This document shows positions 1 to 8,280 of a stretch of 64,000 bases of DNA, in pieces (the stretch's first letter is position 1; each line of letters starts with the position of its first letter). Location of the stretch: positions 310,001 through 374,000 of the forward strand of contig NZ_LJGT01000036.1 of NCBI RefSeq assembly GCF_001751365.1, given 5' to 3'. A program made the translations under genes and the position numbers. Origin of the DNA: Streptomyces abyssalis (GTDB lineage Bacteria > Actinomycetota > Actinomycetes > Streptomycetales > Streptomycetaceae). Under the pieces are notes generated by a model that ran no database searches, was not told the DNA's origin, and was given only the letters and a program-made list of their open reading frames with translations.

Positions 1-403
1 ACTCGGCGCGCACCTCGCCCCAGGCGGCTTCCGCCTCGTCGAGCCACCGGGGGCGCGGCAGTCCGCAGCCGCCGGTCAGCACCCGCTCCAGCTCGGCGAA
101 CGCCTGCGGCAGGGTGCGTACTTCGGTGACGAGGACCTCGATCCCCGCGGCCCGCAGGGCGGCGAGATCCGCCTCGCGGTTCTCCTCCTCGTTCGCGACG
201 ACGAGATCCGGTCGGAGGGAGACGATCCGCTCCACGTCCGGATTCTTCGTGCCGCGCACGCGGGCGGCTTCCAGCCCGGGCGGGTGGCTGCACCAGTCGG
301 TGACACCGACGAGCAGTCCGGGGGCCGTCGCGGCCAGTGCCTCGGTGAGGGAAGGGACGAGGGAGACGACGCGTCGCACGGTGCCGGTACTTGTGTGCGC
401 CAT
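1..403 (-). CDS. Helical-backbone metal receptor (BtuF-like), 3' part outside window
   Basis: About 134 N-terminal residues are visible, reading leftward from the ATG at 403; the rest lies beyond position 1. The sequence opens MAHTSTGTVRRVVSLVPSLT and continues with DWCSHPPG and VRGTKNPDVERIVSLRPDLV, then VANEEENREADLAALRAAG. The SLVPSLTE opening, the invariant 'K-N-P-D-x-E-x-I' block and the 'PDLVVA-x-EEN' block are typical of the BtuF/TroA-like family that binds cobalamin or metal chelates. No signal peptide is seen, so this is probably the cytosolic or uncharacterised actinobacterial branch, not an ABC-transporter binding protein. The frame is inferred from codon-by-codon translation of the reverse strand. 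Ligand unknown. Confidence 0.75.
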   Translation of the reverse strand, partial: MAHTSTGTVRRVVSLVPSLTEALAATAPGLLVGVTDWCSHPPGLEAARVRGTKNPDVERIVSLRPDLVVANEEENREADLAALRAAGIEVLVTEVRTLPQAFAELERVLTGGCGLPRPRWLDEAEAAWGEVRAE

Positions 404-582
404 ACCGGCACCGTACGCCCCCCGTGCGGCTGCGATTGCCGCTCCCCCGTACGGCGGCCCGCCCCGGGTGGTCGTCCGCGCGGCCCGCGGCCCGCGGCCC
501 GGAGGCGTGTTCCTCGTACGGAGAAGAGAGTAGACCCGCATCGGCCTATGGGGCAGTTCTATTTGCGCCAGCGCGAGGACGT

Positions 583-1062
583 TCAGGCGGCCCCGGTCCG
601 CACCACCGGCTCGTGCCGCACGGGGAAGTTCACGGAACGCGCGATGAAGCACAGCCCCGGGACCTCGGCGTGCAGCGCCCGCGCCGTCTCCGCGGTCGAC
701 TCGTCGGCGACGGTGACTTCGGGACGCAGCACTGCCTCGGTGAAGGCTCCGCCACCGCCGGCCGCGTCCATCGTCATCGTCGCCGTCGCGTGGTCCTCGT
801 ACGCGGTGACGACGACCCCGCGCACGGAGCAGAGGTGGAGATACCAGAGCATGTGGCACTGCGCGAGCGCCGAGAGCAGCAGCTCCTCCGGATTCCAGCG
901 CTCCTCGTCGCCGCGGAAGGCCGGATCGGCGGAGGCCGCGATCGGCGGCTTCGCGCCCGCCAACACCTCGTGGGCGCGGCTGAAGGCACGGTGGTCACGC
1001 GTGCCTTCGCCCAGGTTCCCGGTCCACTCGACGGTGACTTCGTACGCGTGCGTGGCTGCCAT
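583..1062 (-). CDS. OsmC/Ohr-family peroxide-detoxification protein
   Basis: 159 aa, the usual OsmC length. It opens HAYEVTVEWTGNLGEGTRD, and the conserved WNPEELLLSALAQCHMLWYL segment carries the first cysteine. The second expected cysteine is in 'VPGLCFIAR'. Family members reduce organic hydroperoxides with this Cys pair, as cytoplasmic dimers. The gene is transcribed away from the 5'-3' exonuclease gene and shares a short (about 90 bp) upstream region with it. No OhrR-type regulator lies next to it. The assignment to OsmC rather than Ohr is not settled: the sequence resembles the broader OsmC-like group with a TR(D)HR N-terminal segment. Confidence 0.85.
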   Translation of the reverse strand: MAATHAYEVTVEWTGNLGEGTRDHRAFSRAHEVLAGAKPPIAASADPAFRGDEERWNPEELLLSALAQCHMLWYLHLCSVRGVVVTAYEDHATATMTMDAAGGGGAFTEAVLRPEVTVADESTAETARALHAEVPGLCFIARSVNFPVRHEPVVRTGAA

Positions 1063-1152
1063 GAGCTCAGCCTAGAAGCGGGGCGGTGCGAAGGGCACGG
1101 GCACCCCGGCTTCTGCGGCCCGCTGTCGGACGCGTACGGCATCATCGGGGCC

Positions 1153-2094
1153 GTGACTACGACGACGGCTCGACGCCTGATGCTCCTGGACACCTCGTCC
1201 CTCTACTTCCGTGCCTACTTCGGGGTCCCGGAGTCGGTCAGGGCCCCGGACGGCACCCCCGTCAACGCCGTGCGCGGGCTGCTCGACTTCATCGCACGCC
1301 TGGTGAGCAACCGTCACCCGGACTCCCTGGTGGCCTGCATGGACTTCGACTGGCGCCCCCAGTGGCGCGTCGAGCTCATTCCCTCCTACAAGGCGCACCG
1401 GGTAGCGGAGGAGGTACCGGCCGGTCCGGACGCCGAGGAGATCCCGGACACGCTCAGCCCTCAGGTCCCGGTGATCGACGAGGTGCTCGACGCCGTCGGC
1501 ATCGCCCGCGTCGGCGCTGACGGCTTCGAGGCGGACGACGTCATCGGCACCCTCACGGCACGCGCGGGCTCTCCCGTCGACATCGTCACCGGCGACCGTG
1601 ACCTGTTCCAGCTGATCGACGACGCCCGGGGCGTGCGGGTGCTGTATCCGGTCAAGGGAGTGGGGACTCTCGACGTGTACGACGGGTCCGCGCTTCGCTC
1701 CAAGTACGGGGTGGACGGCGCTGGTTACGCGGATCTGGCCCTGCTCCGCGGCGACCCGAGCGACGGGCTGCCCGGAGTGCAGGGCATCGGGGAGAAGACG
1801 GCGGCGAAGCTGCTGGAGCGCTACGGCGACCTGGCGGGGATCCTGACGGCGGCCGAGGACCCGTCGTCCGCGATCACTCCGGCGCAGCGCAAGCGGCTGG
1901 CCGAGGCGCGGCCCTATCTGGCAGTGGCCCCGAAGGTGGTGCGGGTCGCGAGCGACATCGATCTGCCGGAGTTCGACGCCGCCCTTCCGGTGCGGGCACG
2001 TCATCCGGAGGCCCTGGACGCCCTGGCTGAGCGGTGGGGGCTCGGCGGATCCCTGGAGCGGCTGCTGAATGTGCTGGCCGACCGGGAGCGGTGA
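1153..2094 (+). CDS. Stand-alone 5'-3' exonuclease (PIN/H3TH, Pol I-type)
   Basis: About 313 aa from the GTG at 1153; an ATG at 1180 is the main alternative. Acidic metal-binding positions are seen in LLDTSSLYFRAYFG, GFEADDVIGTLTA and VTGDRDLFQLIDD. A helix-3-turn-helix DNA-binding motif follows at GVQGIGEKTAAKLLERYG. This is the FEN-like nuclease domain of DNA polymerase I without the polymerase part. Such separate copies in actinobacteria probably act on flaps or RNA primers. It stands alone between OsmC (divergent) and the siderophore-interacting protein, with no apparent operon partner. Confidence 0.88.
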   Translation: MTTTTARRLMLLDTSSLYFRAYFGVPESVRAPDGTPVNAVRGLLDFIARLVSNRHPDSLVACMDFDWRPQWRVELIPSYKAHRVAEEVPAGPDAEEIPDTLSPQVPVIDEVLDAVGIARVGADGFEADDVIGTLTARAGSPVDIVTGDRDLFQLIDDARGVRVLYPVKGVGTLDVYDGSALRSKYGVDGAGYADLALLRGDPSDGLPGVQGIGEKTAAKLLERYGDLAGILTAAEDPSSAITPAQRKRLAEARPYLAVAPKVVRVASDIDLPEFDAALPVRARHPEALDALAERWGLGGSLERLLNVLADRER

Positions 2095-2150
2095 TCGACG
2101 GCGGCGGGCCCGCGGCGCCGTACGGCGGGTGAAGTGGTACGTTGGGGAAC

Positions 2151-2169
2151 TTAGGCAACCCTAACCAAC
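2151..2169 (+). promoter_or_regulatory. Probable iron box (DmdR/IdeR operator)
   Basis: The sequence TTAGGCAACCCTAACCAAC matches the actinobacterial iron box TTAGGTTAGGCTAACCTAA at 13 of 19 positions, including TTAGG on the left and CTAACC on the right. It lies 35 bp before the GTG of the siderophore-interacting protein gene, as expected for repression by an iron-loaded DtxR-family regulator. The match is by eye; binding is inferred. Confidence 0.65.
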
Positions 2170-2203
2170 GCCTCCTGCTTCCCCGCCCTCCCTGGAGTCA
2201 CAC

Positions 2204-3067
2204 GTGGCAGACCGTACGGCCCGCAGCAAGAACCATGTCCATCACGGCCGCGTGGTCCGCACCGAGCAGCTGACGCCCCACATGGTGCGTGTCGTGCTCG
2301 GCGGCTCCGGCCTGGCGGAGTTCGAGGCGGGCGAGTACACCGACCACTACGTCAAGCTGCTCTTCCCGGTTCCGGGCGTGGAGTATCCCGAGCCCTTCGA
2401 CATCGCGGCCGTCCGCGCCGGCTTCCCGCGCGACCAGTGGCCCGTGACGCGCACGTACACGGTGCGGTCGTGGGCACCCGCGGCCAGGGAGCTGACCCTC
2501 GACTTCGTCATCCACGGCGACGAGGGCCTCGCCGGGCCGTGGGCACGCGGTGCGCGGCCTGGCGACGAGATCCGCATGCTCGGTCCCGGCGGGGCCTATC
2601 GCCCCTCGGCGGACGCCGACTGGCATCTGCTCGCTGGCGACGAGAGCGCGCTGCCCGCCATCGCCGCGGCACTGGAAGCCATGCCCGCGGACGCCACCGT
2701 ACGGGCCCTGATCGAGGTCGAAGGTCCGCAGGAGGAGCAGAAGTTGAGCCTGCCGGACACGGCGGGCGTGACGTGGCTGCACCGCGGCACCGCACGTGTC
2801 GGGGAGAAGCTGACCGAGGCCGTACGGACGCTGGAGTTCCCACCGGGCACCCCTCAGGCGTTCGTCCACGGCGAGGCGGGCTTCGTCAAGGAACTCCGCC
2901 GCCATCTGCGTCTCGAACGCGGCCTGGAGCGCGAGCAGTTGTCCATCTCCGGTTACTGGCGCCTGGGCCACGACGAGGACGGCTGGCAGGCGTCGAAGAC
3001 GGAGTGGAAGGCGCAGGTCGAGGCGGAGCAGGAGGGCGCGGGCGACGGACAGGGGTCCCGGCCCTGA
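2204..3067 (+). CDS. Siderophore-interacting FAD-dependent ferric reductase (SIP family)
   Basis: 287 aa with a GTG start preceded by GGAG at 2194. The FAD-binding motif RTYTVRSW (around residue 82) and the C-terminal NAD(P)H-like segment LLAGDESALPAIAAALEAMP fit the SIP/ViuB family. These cytoplasmic flavoproteins reduce the iron of imported ferric siderophores so that it is released. No siderophore synthesis or uptake gene is adjacent, but the iron box upstream supports the role. The C-terminus is charged (EAEQEGAGDGQGSRP) and probably disordered. It converges on the PI-PLC gene with only 43 bp between the stops and no obvious hairpin. Confidence 0.9.
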   Translation: MADRTARSKNHVHHGRVVRTEQLTPHMVRVVLGGSGLAEFEAGEYTDHYVKLLFPVPGVEYPEPFDIAAVRAGFPRDQWPVTRTYTVRSWAPAARELTLDFVIHGDEGLAGPWARGARPGDEIRMLGPGGAYRPSADADWHLLAGDESALPAIAAALEAMPADATVRALIEVEGPQEEQKLSLPDTAGVTWLHRGTARVGEKLTEAVRTLEFPPGTPQAFVHGEAGFVKELRRHLRLERGLEREQLSISGYWRLGHDEDGWQASKTEWKAQVEAEQEGAGDGQGSRP

Positions 3068-3110
3068 CCGTTCCGCGTTCCTGCCCGCGGCCCCCACCGC
3101 GCTCCGGTGA

Positions 3111-4361
3111 TCAGCGCTCGATCCGGCCCGAGGTGCACCCCGGCCGCGGAGCGGTGACCGGATTGCACCTCACCGGGCCGCTGCCATGCGGAAGTTCGGC
3201 CACGTAGTCGGAGCCGTGGCGCGCGGCGAGGCCGGGCACGGGAAAGTCGGTCGAGACCATCTGGGCTCCCGAGGACAGCGCGTCCCGCAGCATGCTCCTG
3301 TCACCGGAGTTCGCCTGGTCGAGCGGTACGTCGGAGCGCGTCCGTACGAAGTAGCCCTGCTTCACCAGGTCCTGGATGACGGCCTTGCCGGGCCCGGTCG
3401 GATCGTTGACCTTCATGAACGCGGCGTCCGGGCGTCCCGGTTCGGAATCGGTGAACAGCACCCTGCCCTGCAGGCTCTCGCGGCCGCCCGCACGGTAGGC
3501 GTCCTGCAGCTTCTGGTCGTCGTTGTCCATCAGGAACATCACCTTCCCGCGGGCGGACCGGAGCCGGGGCCAGCCGTGCTCGCGCACGGACTCCTCCAGG
3601 GTCTTGCCGGGGCGGCGGATGTCGTCCGCCGTGACTGTCGCCCCGTCGGGGAAGACGGTGCGTATCTCCGCGTCCAGCGCGTCCAGCATCTTCGTGTCCC
3701 AGGGCGGGCTCTTCGCGCCGCCGCGGGCCTCCATCTCCGGGTCCGTCTCCTTGAGTTCGAGAAGCACGGGGACGGGCGCATGCCCGGGGCGCCCCTGTGA
3801 CCACTTCTTGACCTGCGTCAGACAACGCCTGAGGGAGACGCAGTTGCTGCGGTAGTCGAAGTCGGCCCAGTGCAGCACCTTGAAGCCGGGCTTGCGCAGG
3901 TCCGGATCGTCCATGGGCGGCAGTCCGGCGTCGTCGCGGATCAGCGGGTCGGCGTAGAGACCCCCGTCCGGGTCCGGGAAGACGTCCAGTTCGATGCCGC
4001 GCACCTGCTGGCGTGAGAACTGCACGGGCAGCGACGCGTGGCTGTAGAGCAGCGTACGGAAACCCGGGTCGTGTTCCGCCATCAACTGCTGCTCGGCGAA
4101 CGGTGCTTCACGGTGATAGCTGTTGTGGGTCGCCATGGCCTGGATCTGGGTGACACGGAGTCCGCCGTCCCCGGCCGCCGTACGGTCGGACGGCGGACCC
4201 GGGACGGGGGCCGCCGAAGACAGCGTCAGCGCCGCGGCGAGAGCGGCGGCGGCCGCCACCCAGCGCCGCGCCACGGAACGGGACCTGGACCTGGGGACGG
4301 AGCCGGGGACAGGACCGGGACCGGAGACGGATCTGGAGAGGGATCTGGAGACAGAGCGCAC
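3111..4361 (-). CDS. Secreted Ca2+-dependent phosphatidylinositol-specific phospholipase C (SaPLC1-like)
   Basis: 416 aa from the GTG at 4361, chosen because GGGAGG lies 6 bp upstream; an in-frame ATG at 4388 is possible. The N-terminus is an unusually long Arg/Ser/Pro-rich stretch before a hydrophobic signal segment (WVAAAAALAAALTLSSAAP). The PLC-like TIM-barrel begins with MATHNSYHREAP, carrying the first catalytic His. The motif GIELDVFPDPDGGLYADP and the second His in KVLHWADFDY follow. These features match the actinobacterial PI-PLC group typified by Streptomyces antibioticus PLC1. It is likely secreted and cleaves phosphoinositides, but the substrate is inferred from family only. Stand-alone gene at the 3' side of the helicase gene. 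Confidence 0.82.
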   Translation of the reverse strand: MRSVSRSLSRSVSGPGPVPGSVPRSRSRSVARRWVAAAAALAAALTLSSAAPVPGPPSDRTAAGDGGLRVTQIQAMATHNSYHREAPFAEQQLMAEHDPGFRTLLYSHASLPVQFSRQQVRGIELDVFPDPDGGLYADPLIRDDAGLPPMDDPDLRKPGFKVLHWADFDYRSNCVSLRRCLTQVKKWSQGRPGHAPVPVLLELKETDPEMEARGGAKSPPWDTKMLDALDAEIRTVFPDGATVTADDIRRPGKTLEESVREHGWPRLRSARGKVMFLMDNDDQKLQDAYRAGGRESLQGRVLFTDSEPGRPDAAFMKVNDPTGPGKAVIQDLVKQGYFVRTRSDVPLDQANSGDRSMLRDALSSGAQMVSTDFPVPGLAARHGSDYVAELPHGSGPVRCNPVTAPRPGCTSGRIER

Positions 4362-4516
4362 GACGACCTCCCGCGGGCACGAGTACATCAGCGCGATGTA
4401 CCTGCCCACGCGGCGCACGGAGCCAACACGCCCCGCTCGCAGGGCCGTTCGGCCGCCGCGCTTCCGGGAGAAGCCCGGAGCCTCCGCCGGGCGCCGGACC
4501 GGGAGTCCCGCGGCTC

Positions 4517-7324
4517 TCAGCCCACGCTCGTGTACGCCACCACGCCGCGCCGCATCGACTCCAGCGCCCTGCGCGCGTTCTTCGCCACGTCCCCGCCTTC
4601 CGGCGCCGCGATCGCGACCTGCCCCAGCACGTCGATGCACTGCTTGCACCAGCGCACGAAGTCGCCGGCGGGCATGTCGGCGTCGCGCAGCACCGAATCC
4701 AGCCCGTGCCCCTCGGCCCAGCGGTAGGCGGCCCAGGCGAAGCCGAGGTCGGGCTCGCGCTGGCCGACGCCCTCGGTCTGGCTGATGCGGTGCTCCTCCT
4801 CCAGCGCGTCCAGACGGCCCCAGATGCGCACCATCTCCTCCAGGGCGCCGCGTGCGCCGCCGCCCGGCAGCTTCGGCGGCATCGCGTCGTCGGCCGCGCG
4901 CGACTCGTACACCAGCGCCGAGACGCAGGCGGCCAGTTCGGAGGGTGGCAGACCTTCCCACACGCCGTCGCGGAGGCATTCGCTGGCCAGCAGATCCAGC
5001 TCGCCGTAGAGCCGTGCCAGCCGCCGGCCGTCCTCCGTGACCTCGTCGCCACGGAGGTAGCCCAGCTCCGTGAGGAGTGCGGAGACCCGGTCGAAGGTGC
5101 GGGCGATGGTGTTCGTACGGCCCTCGATCTTGCGTTCCAGCTGACGCGTGTCCCGCTTGAGCCGGTGGTAGCGCTCCGCCCAGCGGGCGTGGTCCTCCCG
5201 CTCGTCACAGCCGTGGCAGGGGTGGCGGCGGATCTCGGTGCGCAGCTTCGCGATCTCTTCGTCGTCGGCCGCGGCGGCCCGCTGCTTGCGGTGCCGCGGA
5301 GGCGCGTGGTGCCCGGCCTTCGTACGCAGTGCCGAGGCCAGGTCACGCCGCGACTCGGGGCTGCGGGCGTTGAACGATCTCGGGATGCGCATCCGCTCCA
5401 GCGGCTCCACGGGGACGGGGAAGTCGATCGACCCCAGCCGCTTCACCTGCCGCTGAGCCGTCAGTACGAGCGGACGCGGCCCCTCCTGCTGGTGGTGCCA
5501 GCCCCGGTGCTGGGCGGGGCCGCGGGCGCCCGTGCCGGGGTCGAGGACGAGCGCCAGCCCCGCGAACTTGCCCGTGGGCACGTGGATGACGTCCCCCGGC
5601 TTCAGCTTCTCCAGCGCCGCCGCGGCCTGTGCCCGGCGCTGCACCGCGCCCTGCTTGGCCAGCTCCGTCTCCCGGTCCTTGAGCCGGCGGCGGAGCCGGG
5701 AGTACTCCTCGAAGTCGCCCAGGTGGCAGGTCATGGACTCCCGGTAGCCCTCCAGGCCCTCCTCGTTGCGCTGGACCTGCCGGGAGATGCCGACCACGGA
5801 GCGGTCGGCCTGGAACTGCGCGAAGGACGTCTCCAGCAGCTCACGCGAGGTGTGCCGCCCGAACTGGCCGACGAGATTGACCGCCATGTTGTAGGACGGC
5901 TTGAAGGAGGAACGCAGCGGATACGTGCGCGTACCGGCCAGGCCCGCCAGGGCGCCCGGGTCCATGCCGCGCTGCCACAGCACGACCGCGTGGCCCTCGA
6001 TGTCGATGCCGCGGCGCCCGGCCCGCCCGGTCAGCTGGGTGAACTCGCCGGGCGTGATGTCCGCGTGCTGCTCGCCGTTCCACTTGACCAGCTTCTCCAG
6101 GACCACCGAGCGGGCCGGCATGTTGATCCCGAGCGCCAGCGTCTCGGTCGCGAAGACGGCCTTGACCAGCCCTCGTACGAACAGCTCCTCGACGACCTCC
6201 TTGAAGGTGGGCAGCATGCCCGCGTGGTGCGCGGCGATGCCCCGCTCCAGGCCCTCCAGCCACTCGAAATACCCCAGTACGTGCAGATCCTCGTCGGGGA
6301 TGTCCGCCGTGCGCTCCTCGACGATCTCGCGGACCCGCGCCCGCGCCGCGCTGTCGTTCAGCCGCAGCCCCGCGTAGAGGCACTGCTGCACCGCCGCCTC
6401 GCAGCCCGCACGGCTGAAGATGAAGGTGATGGCGGGCAGCAGGCCCTCGGAGTCCAGCTTGTCGATGACCTCGGGGCGGCCCGGCGTCCAGACCCGGGAC
6501 CGCCGGCGCCGCTCCCGCTCCCGGTCGGCCTCCCTGCGCGGGCTGCCGCGCCGCCGGTCGCGCGGGCCGCTCAGACGGCTGTTCTCCATGCGGGCCATGC
6601 GCACCAGGTCCGGGTTGACCTCGCGCTTGTCGCCCTTCTCCTCGAACAGGTCGTACATCCGGCGGCCCGCGAGCACGTGCTGCCACAGGGGCACCGGGCG
6701 GTGCTCGGAGACGATCACCTCGGTGTCGCCTCGGACGGTGTCCAGCCAGTCCCCGAACTCCTCCGCGTTGGAGACCGTCGCCGAGAGCGAGACCAGCGTG
6801 ACCGACTCGGGAAGGTGGATGATCACCTCTTCCCAGACGGCGCCGCGGAAGCGGTCGGAGAGATAGTGCACCTCGTCCATGACGACGTACCCGAGGCCGT
6901 CGAGGGCCTGCGAGCCCGCGTAGAGCATGTTCCGCAGGACTTCGGTCGTCATGACGATGACGGGGGCGTCGCCGTTGACGCTGTTGTCCCCGGTGAGCAG
7001 GCCCACCCGGTCCGCGCCGTGGCGCTTGACCAGGTCGTTGTACTTCTGGTTGGACAGGGCCTTGATCGGCGTTGTGTAGAAGCACTTGCGGCCCTGCGTG
7101 AGGGCGAGATGCACGGCGAACTCGCCGACGATCGTCTTGCCTGAGCCGGTCGGCGCCGCGACCAGCACTCCCTTCCCGGCTTCGAGGGCTCGGCACGCCT
7201 CGATCTGGAACTCGTCGAGATCGAAGTCGTACAGGTCGCGGAACGGCGCGAGAGCGGTGGCCTGCTCTGCGGCGCGCAGCCGCGCCAGTGCATATCGCTC
7301 TGCGGGGGACAGATCCTCGGTCAT
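4517..7324 (-). CDS. Ski2/Mtr4-like DEAD/DEVH-box RNA helicase (HelY type)
   Basis: About 935 aa from the ATG at 7324 (MTEDLSPAERYALARL). Walker A is VLVAAPTGSGKT, the DEVH box is in YVVMDEVHYLSDRF, motif III is SLSATVSN, and motifs V-VI are in ALGINMPARSVVLEK and QLTGRAGRRGID. An Arg/Glu-rich insertion (RDRRRGSPRREADRERERR) separates the RecA lobes. The C-terminal quarter carries the Ski2 DSHCT domain. A CHGCDEREDHA segment may bind metal. Family members unwind structured RNA; in actinobacteria the gene is usually next to the tat/paf block, as here. It lies 40 bp downstream of the diacylglycerol-kinase-like gene in the same direction, so it may be its operon partner. Confidence 0.92.
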   Translation of the reverse strand: MTEDLSPAERYALARLRAAEQATALAPFRDLYDFDLDEFQIEACRALEAGKGVLVAAPTGSGKTIVGEFAVHLALTQGRKCFYTTPIKALSNQKYNDLVKRHGADRVGLLTGDNSVNGDAPVIVMTTEVLRNMLYAGSQALDGLGYVVMDEVHYLSDRFRGAVWEEVIIHLPESVTLVSLSATVSNAEEFGDWLDTVRGDTEVIVSEHRPVPLWQHVLAGRRMYDLFEEKGDKREVNPDLVRMARMENSRLSGPRDRRRGSPRREADRERERRRRSRVWTPGRPEVIDKLDSEGLLPAITFIFSRAGCEAAVQQCLYAGLRLNDSAARARVREIVEERTADIPDEDLHVLGYFEWLEGLERGIAAHHAGMLPTFKEVVEELFVRGLVKAVFATETLALGINMPARSVVLEKLVKWNGEQHADITPGEFTQLTGRAGRRGIDIEGHAVVLWQRGMDPGALAGLAGTRTYPLRSSFKPSYNMAVNLVGQFGRHTSRELLETSFAQFQADRSVVGISRQVQRNEEGLEGYRESMTCHLGDFEEYSRLRRRLKDRETELAKQGAVQRRAQAAAALEKLKPGDVIHVPTGKFAGLALVLDPGTGARGPAQHRGWHHQQEGPRPLVLTAQRQVKRLGSIDFPVPVEPLERMRIPRSFNARSPESRRDLASALRTKAGHHAPPRHRKQRAAAADDEEIAKLRTEIRRHPCHGCDEREDHARWAERYHRLKRDTRQLERKIEGRTNTIARTFDRVSALLTELGYLRGDEVTEDGRRLARLYGELDLLASECLRDGVWEGLPPSELAACVSALVYESRAADDAMPPKLPGGGARGALEEMVRIWGRLDALEEEHRISQTEGVGQREPDLGFAWAAYRWAEGHGLDSVLRDADMPAGDFVRWCKQCIDVLGQVAIAAPEGGDVAKNARRALESMRRGVVAYTSVG

Positions 7325-7366
7325 CGTGACTACGAGCCTACCGGCCACCTCCGACACCGCTCACGG

Positions 7367-8263
7367 TCACTGCTCCCCCACGAGGAGCCGCACCGCCCCC
7401 GGAACGACGTGTGCCGTCAGCGGCAGCGGCCCGAGCGGTTCGCCGTCCGCGTACCCGGTCACCTCCGGCGCCTCCAGCCGCACGCTGCGGGCCCGGTAAC
7501 TCGTGACGGCGGGATGGGACAGATGGGTGCCCTTGTAGACGCGGGGGAAGACGCGCAGCAGTGTGGCGCGGCTGCACTCCCCCACGACCGTCACGTCGAG
7601 GAGCCCGTCGTCCATCTCGGCGCCGTGGCAGATGCGCATGCCGCCGCCGTACGAGGGGCCGTTGCCGACGGCGACCAGCGTGGCCCCGATCTCCAGCGGC
7701 TCCCCCTCGTCGAGCGTGAGCCGGTACGGGATGGTCTTGAAGGCGGCCAGCTCGGCGAGGATCGCCAGGTCGTACTTGATCTTGCCCGACGGCCAGCGCA
7801 TCCGGTTGCCCCGGTCGTTGACGCGTGAGTCGAAGCCCGAGGCGAGCACCGTCCCGAACCAGCGCTCCCCCGCTCTGCCGAGGTCGACGCGCCGCTCGTG
7901 CCCCGCCTTGAGCGCCTCGGCGACGACCCGGCCGGCCTCGGCGGGCTGCCGCACGGGCAGCCCGGTCGCCCGTGCGAAGTCGTTGCCGGTGCCCACGGAG
8001 ACGACGCCGAGCGGGGTCTCCGTACCGGCGACCGCCTGCAGTCCCAGGGACGACATGCCGTCGCCGCCGACCGCGATCAGCGCGCCGGTGCCCGCCCGCA
8101 CGGCCTCGCGGGCCCGTATGAGCGCGTCGTCGGCGTCGTTGCCGACGACGGTGCGTACGGCGAATCCGGCCTTACGCAGCTCGTCGGCGGCAGGCTGCGC
8201 GGCGGCGGCGCCACGGCCGCGGCCCGCTGTGGGGTTGACGAAAAGGGTGATCTCGCTGGTCAC
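7367..8263 (-). CDS. Diacylglycerol kinase / YegS-like lipid kinase
   Basis: 298 aa, GTG start. The N-terminus TLFVNPTAGRGRG and the nucleotide-binding motif ALIAVGGDGMSS are diagnostic for the DAGK catalytic domain. VVSVGTGNDFARATGLPV and the C-terminal EPLGPLPL segment are also typical. The likely reaction is ATP-dependent phosphorylation of diacylglycerol or a related lipid at the inner face of the membrane. It starts 17 bp after the tatC stop and is probably translated from the same transcript. A member of a conserved tatA-tatC-dagK-helicase string. Confidence 0.9.
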   Translation of the reverse strand: MTSEITLFVNPTAGRGRGAAAAQPAADELRKAGFAVRTVVGNDADDALIRAREAVRAGTGALIAVGGDGMSSLGLQAVAGTETPLGVVSVGTGNDFARATGLPVRQPAEAGRVVAEALKAGHERRVDLGRAGERWFGTVLASGFDSRVNDRGNRMRWPSGKIKYDLAILAELAAFKTIPYRLTLDEGEPLEIGATLVAVGNGPSYGGGMRICHGAEMDDGLLDVTVVGECSRATLLRVFPRVYKGTHLSHPAVTSYRARSVRLEAPEVTGYADGEPLGPLPLTAHVVPGAVRLLVGEQ

Positions 8264-8280
8264 GCGCGGACCATACCCGC

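Noticed and set aside
481..501. Three tandem CGGCCCG units
   Set aside because: Short GC-rich slippage repeat in a gap, no evidence of function.
4706..7144. Over 800 codons open on the plus strand opposite the helicase gene
   Set aside because: Same codon-bias effect; composition is His/Asp/Val/Leu-rich noise and there is no ribosome site.
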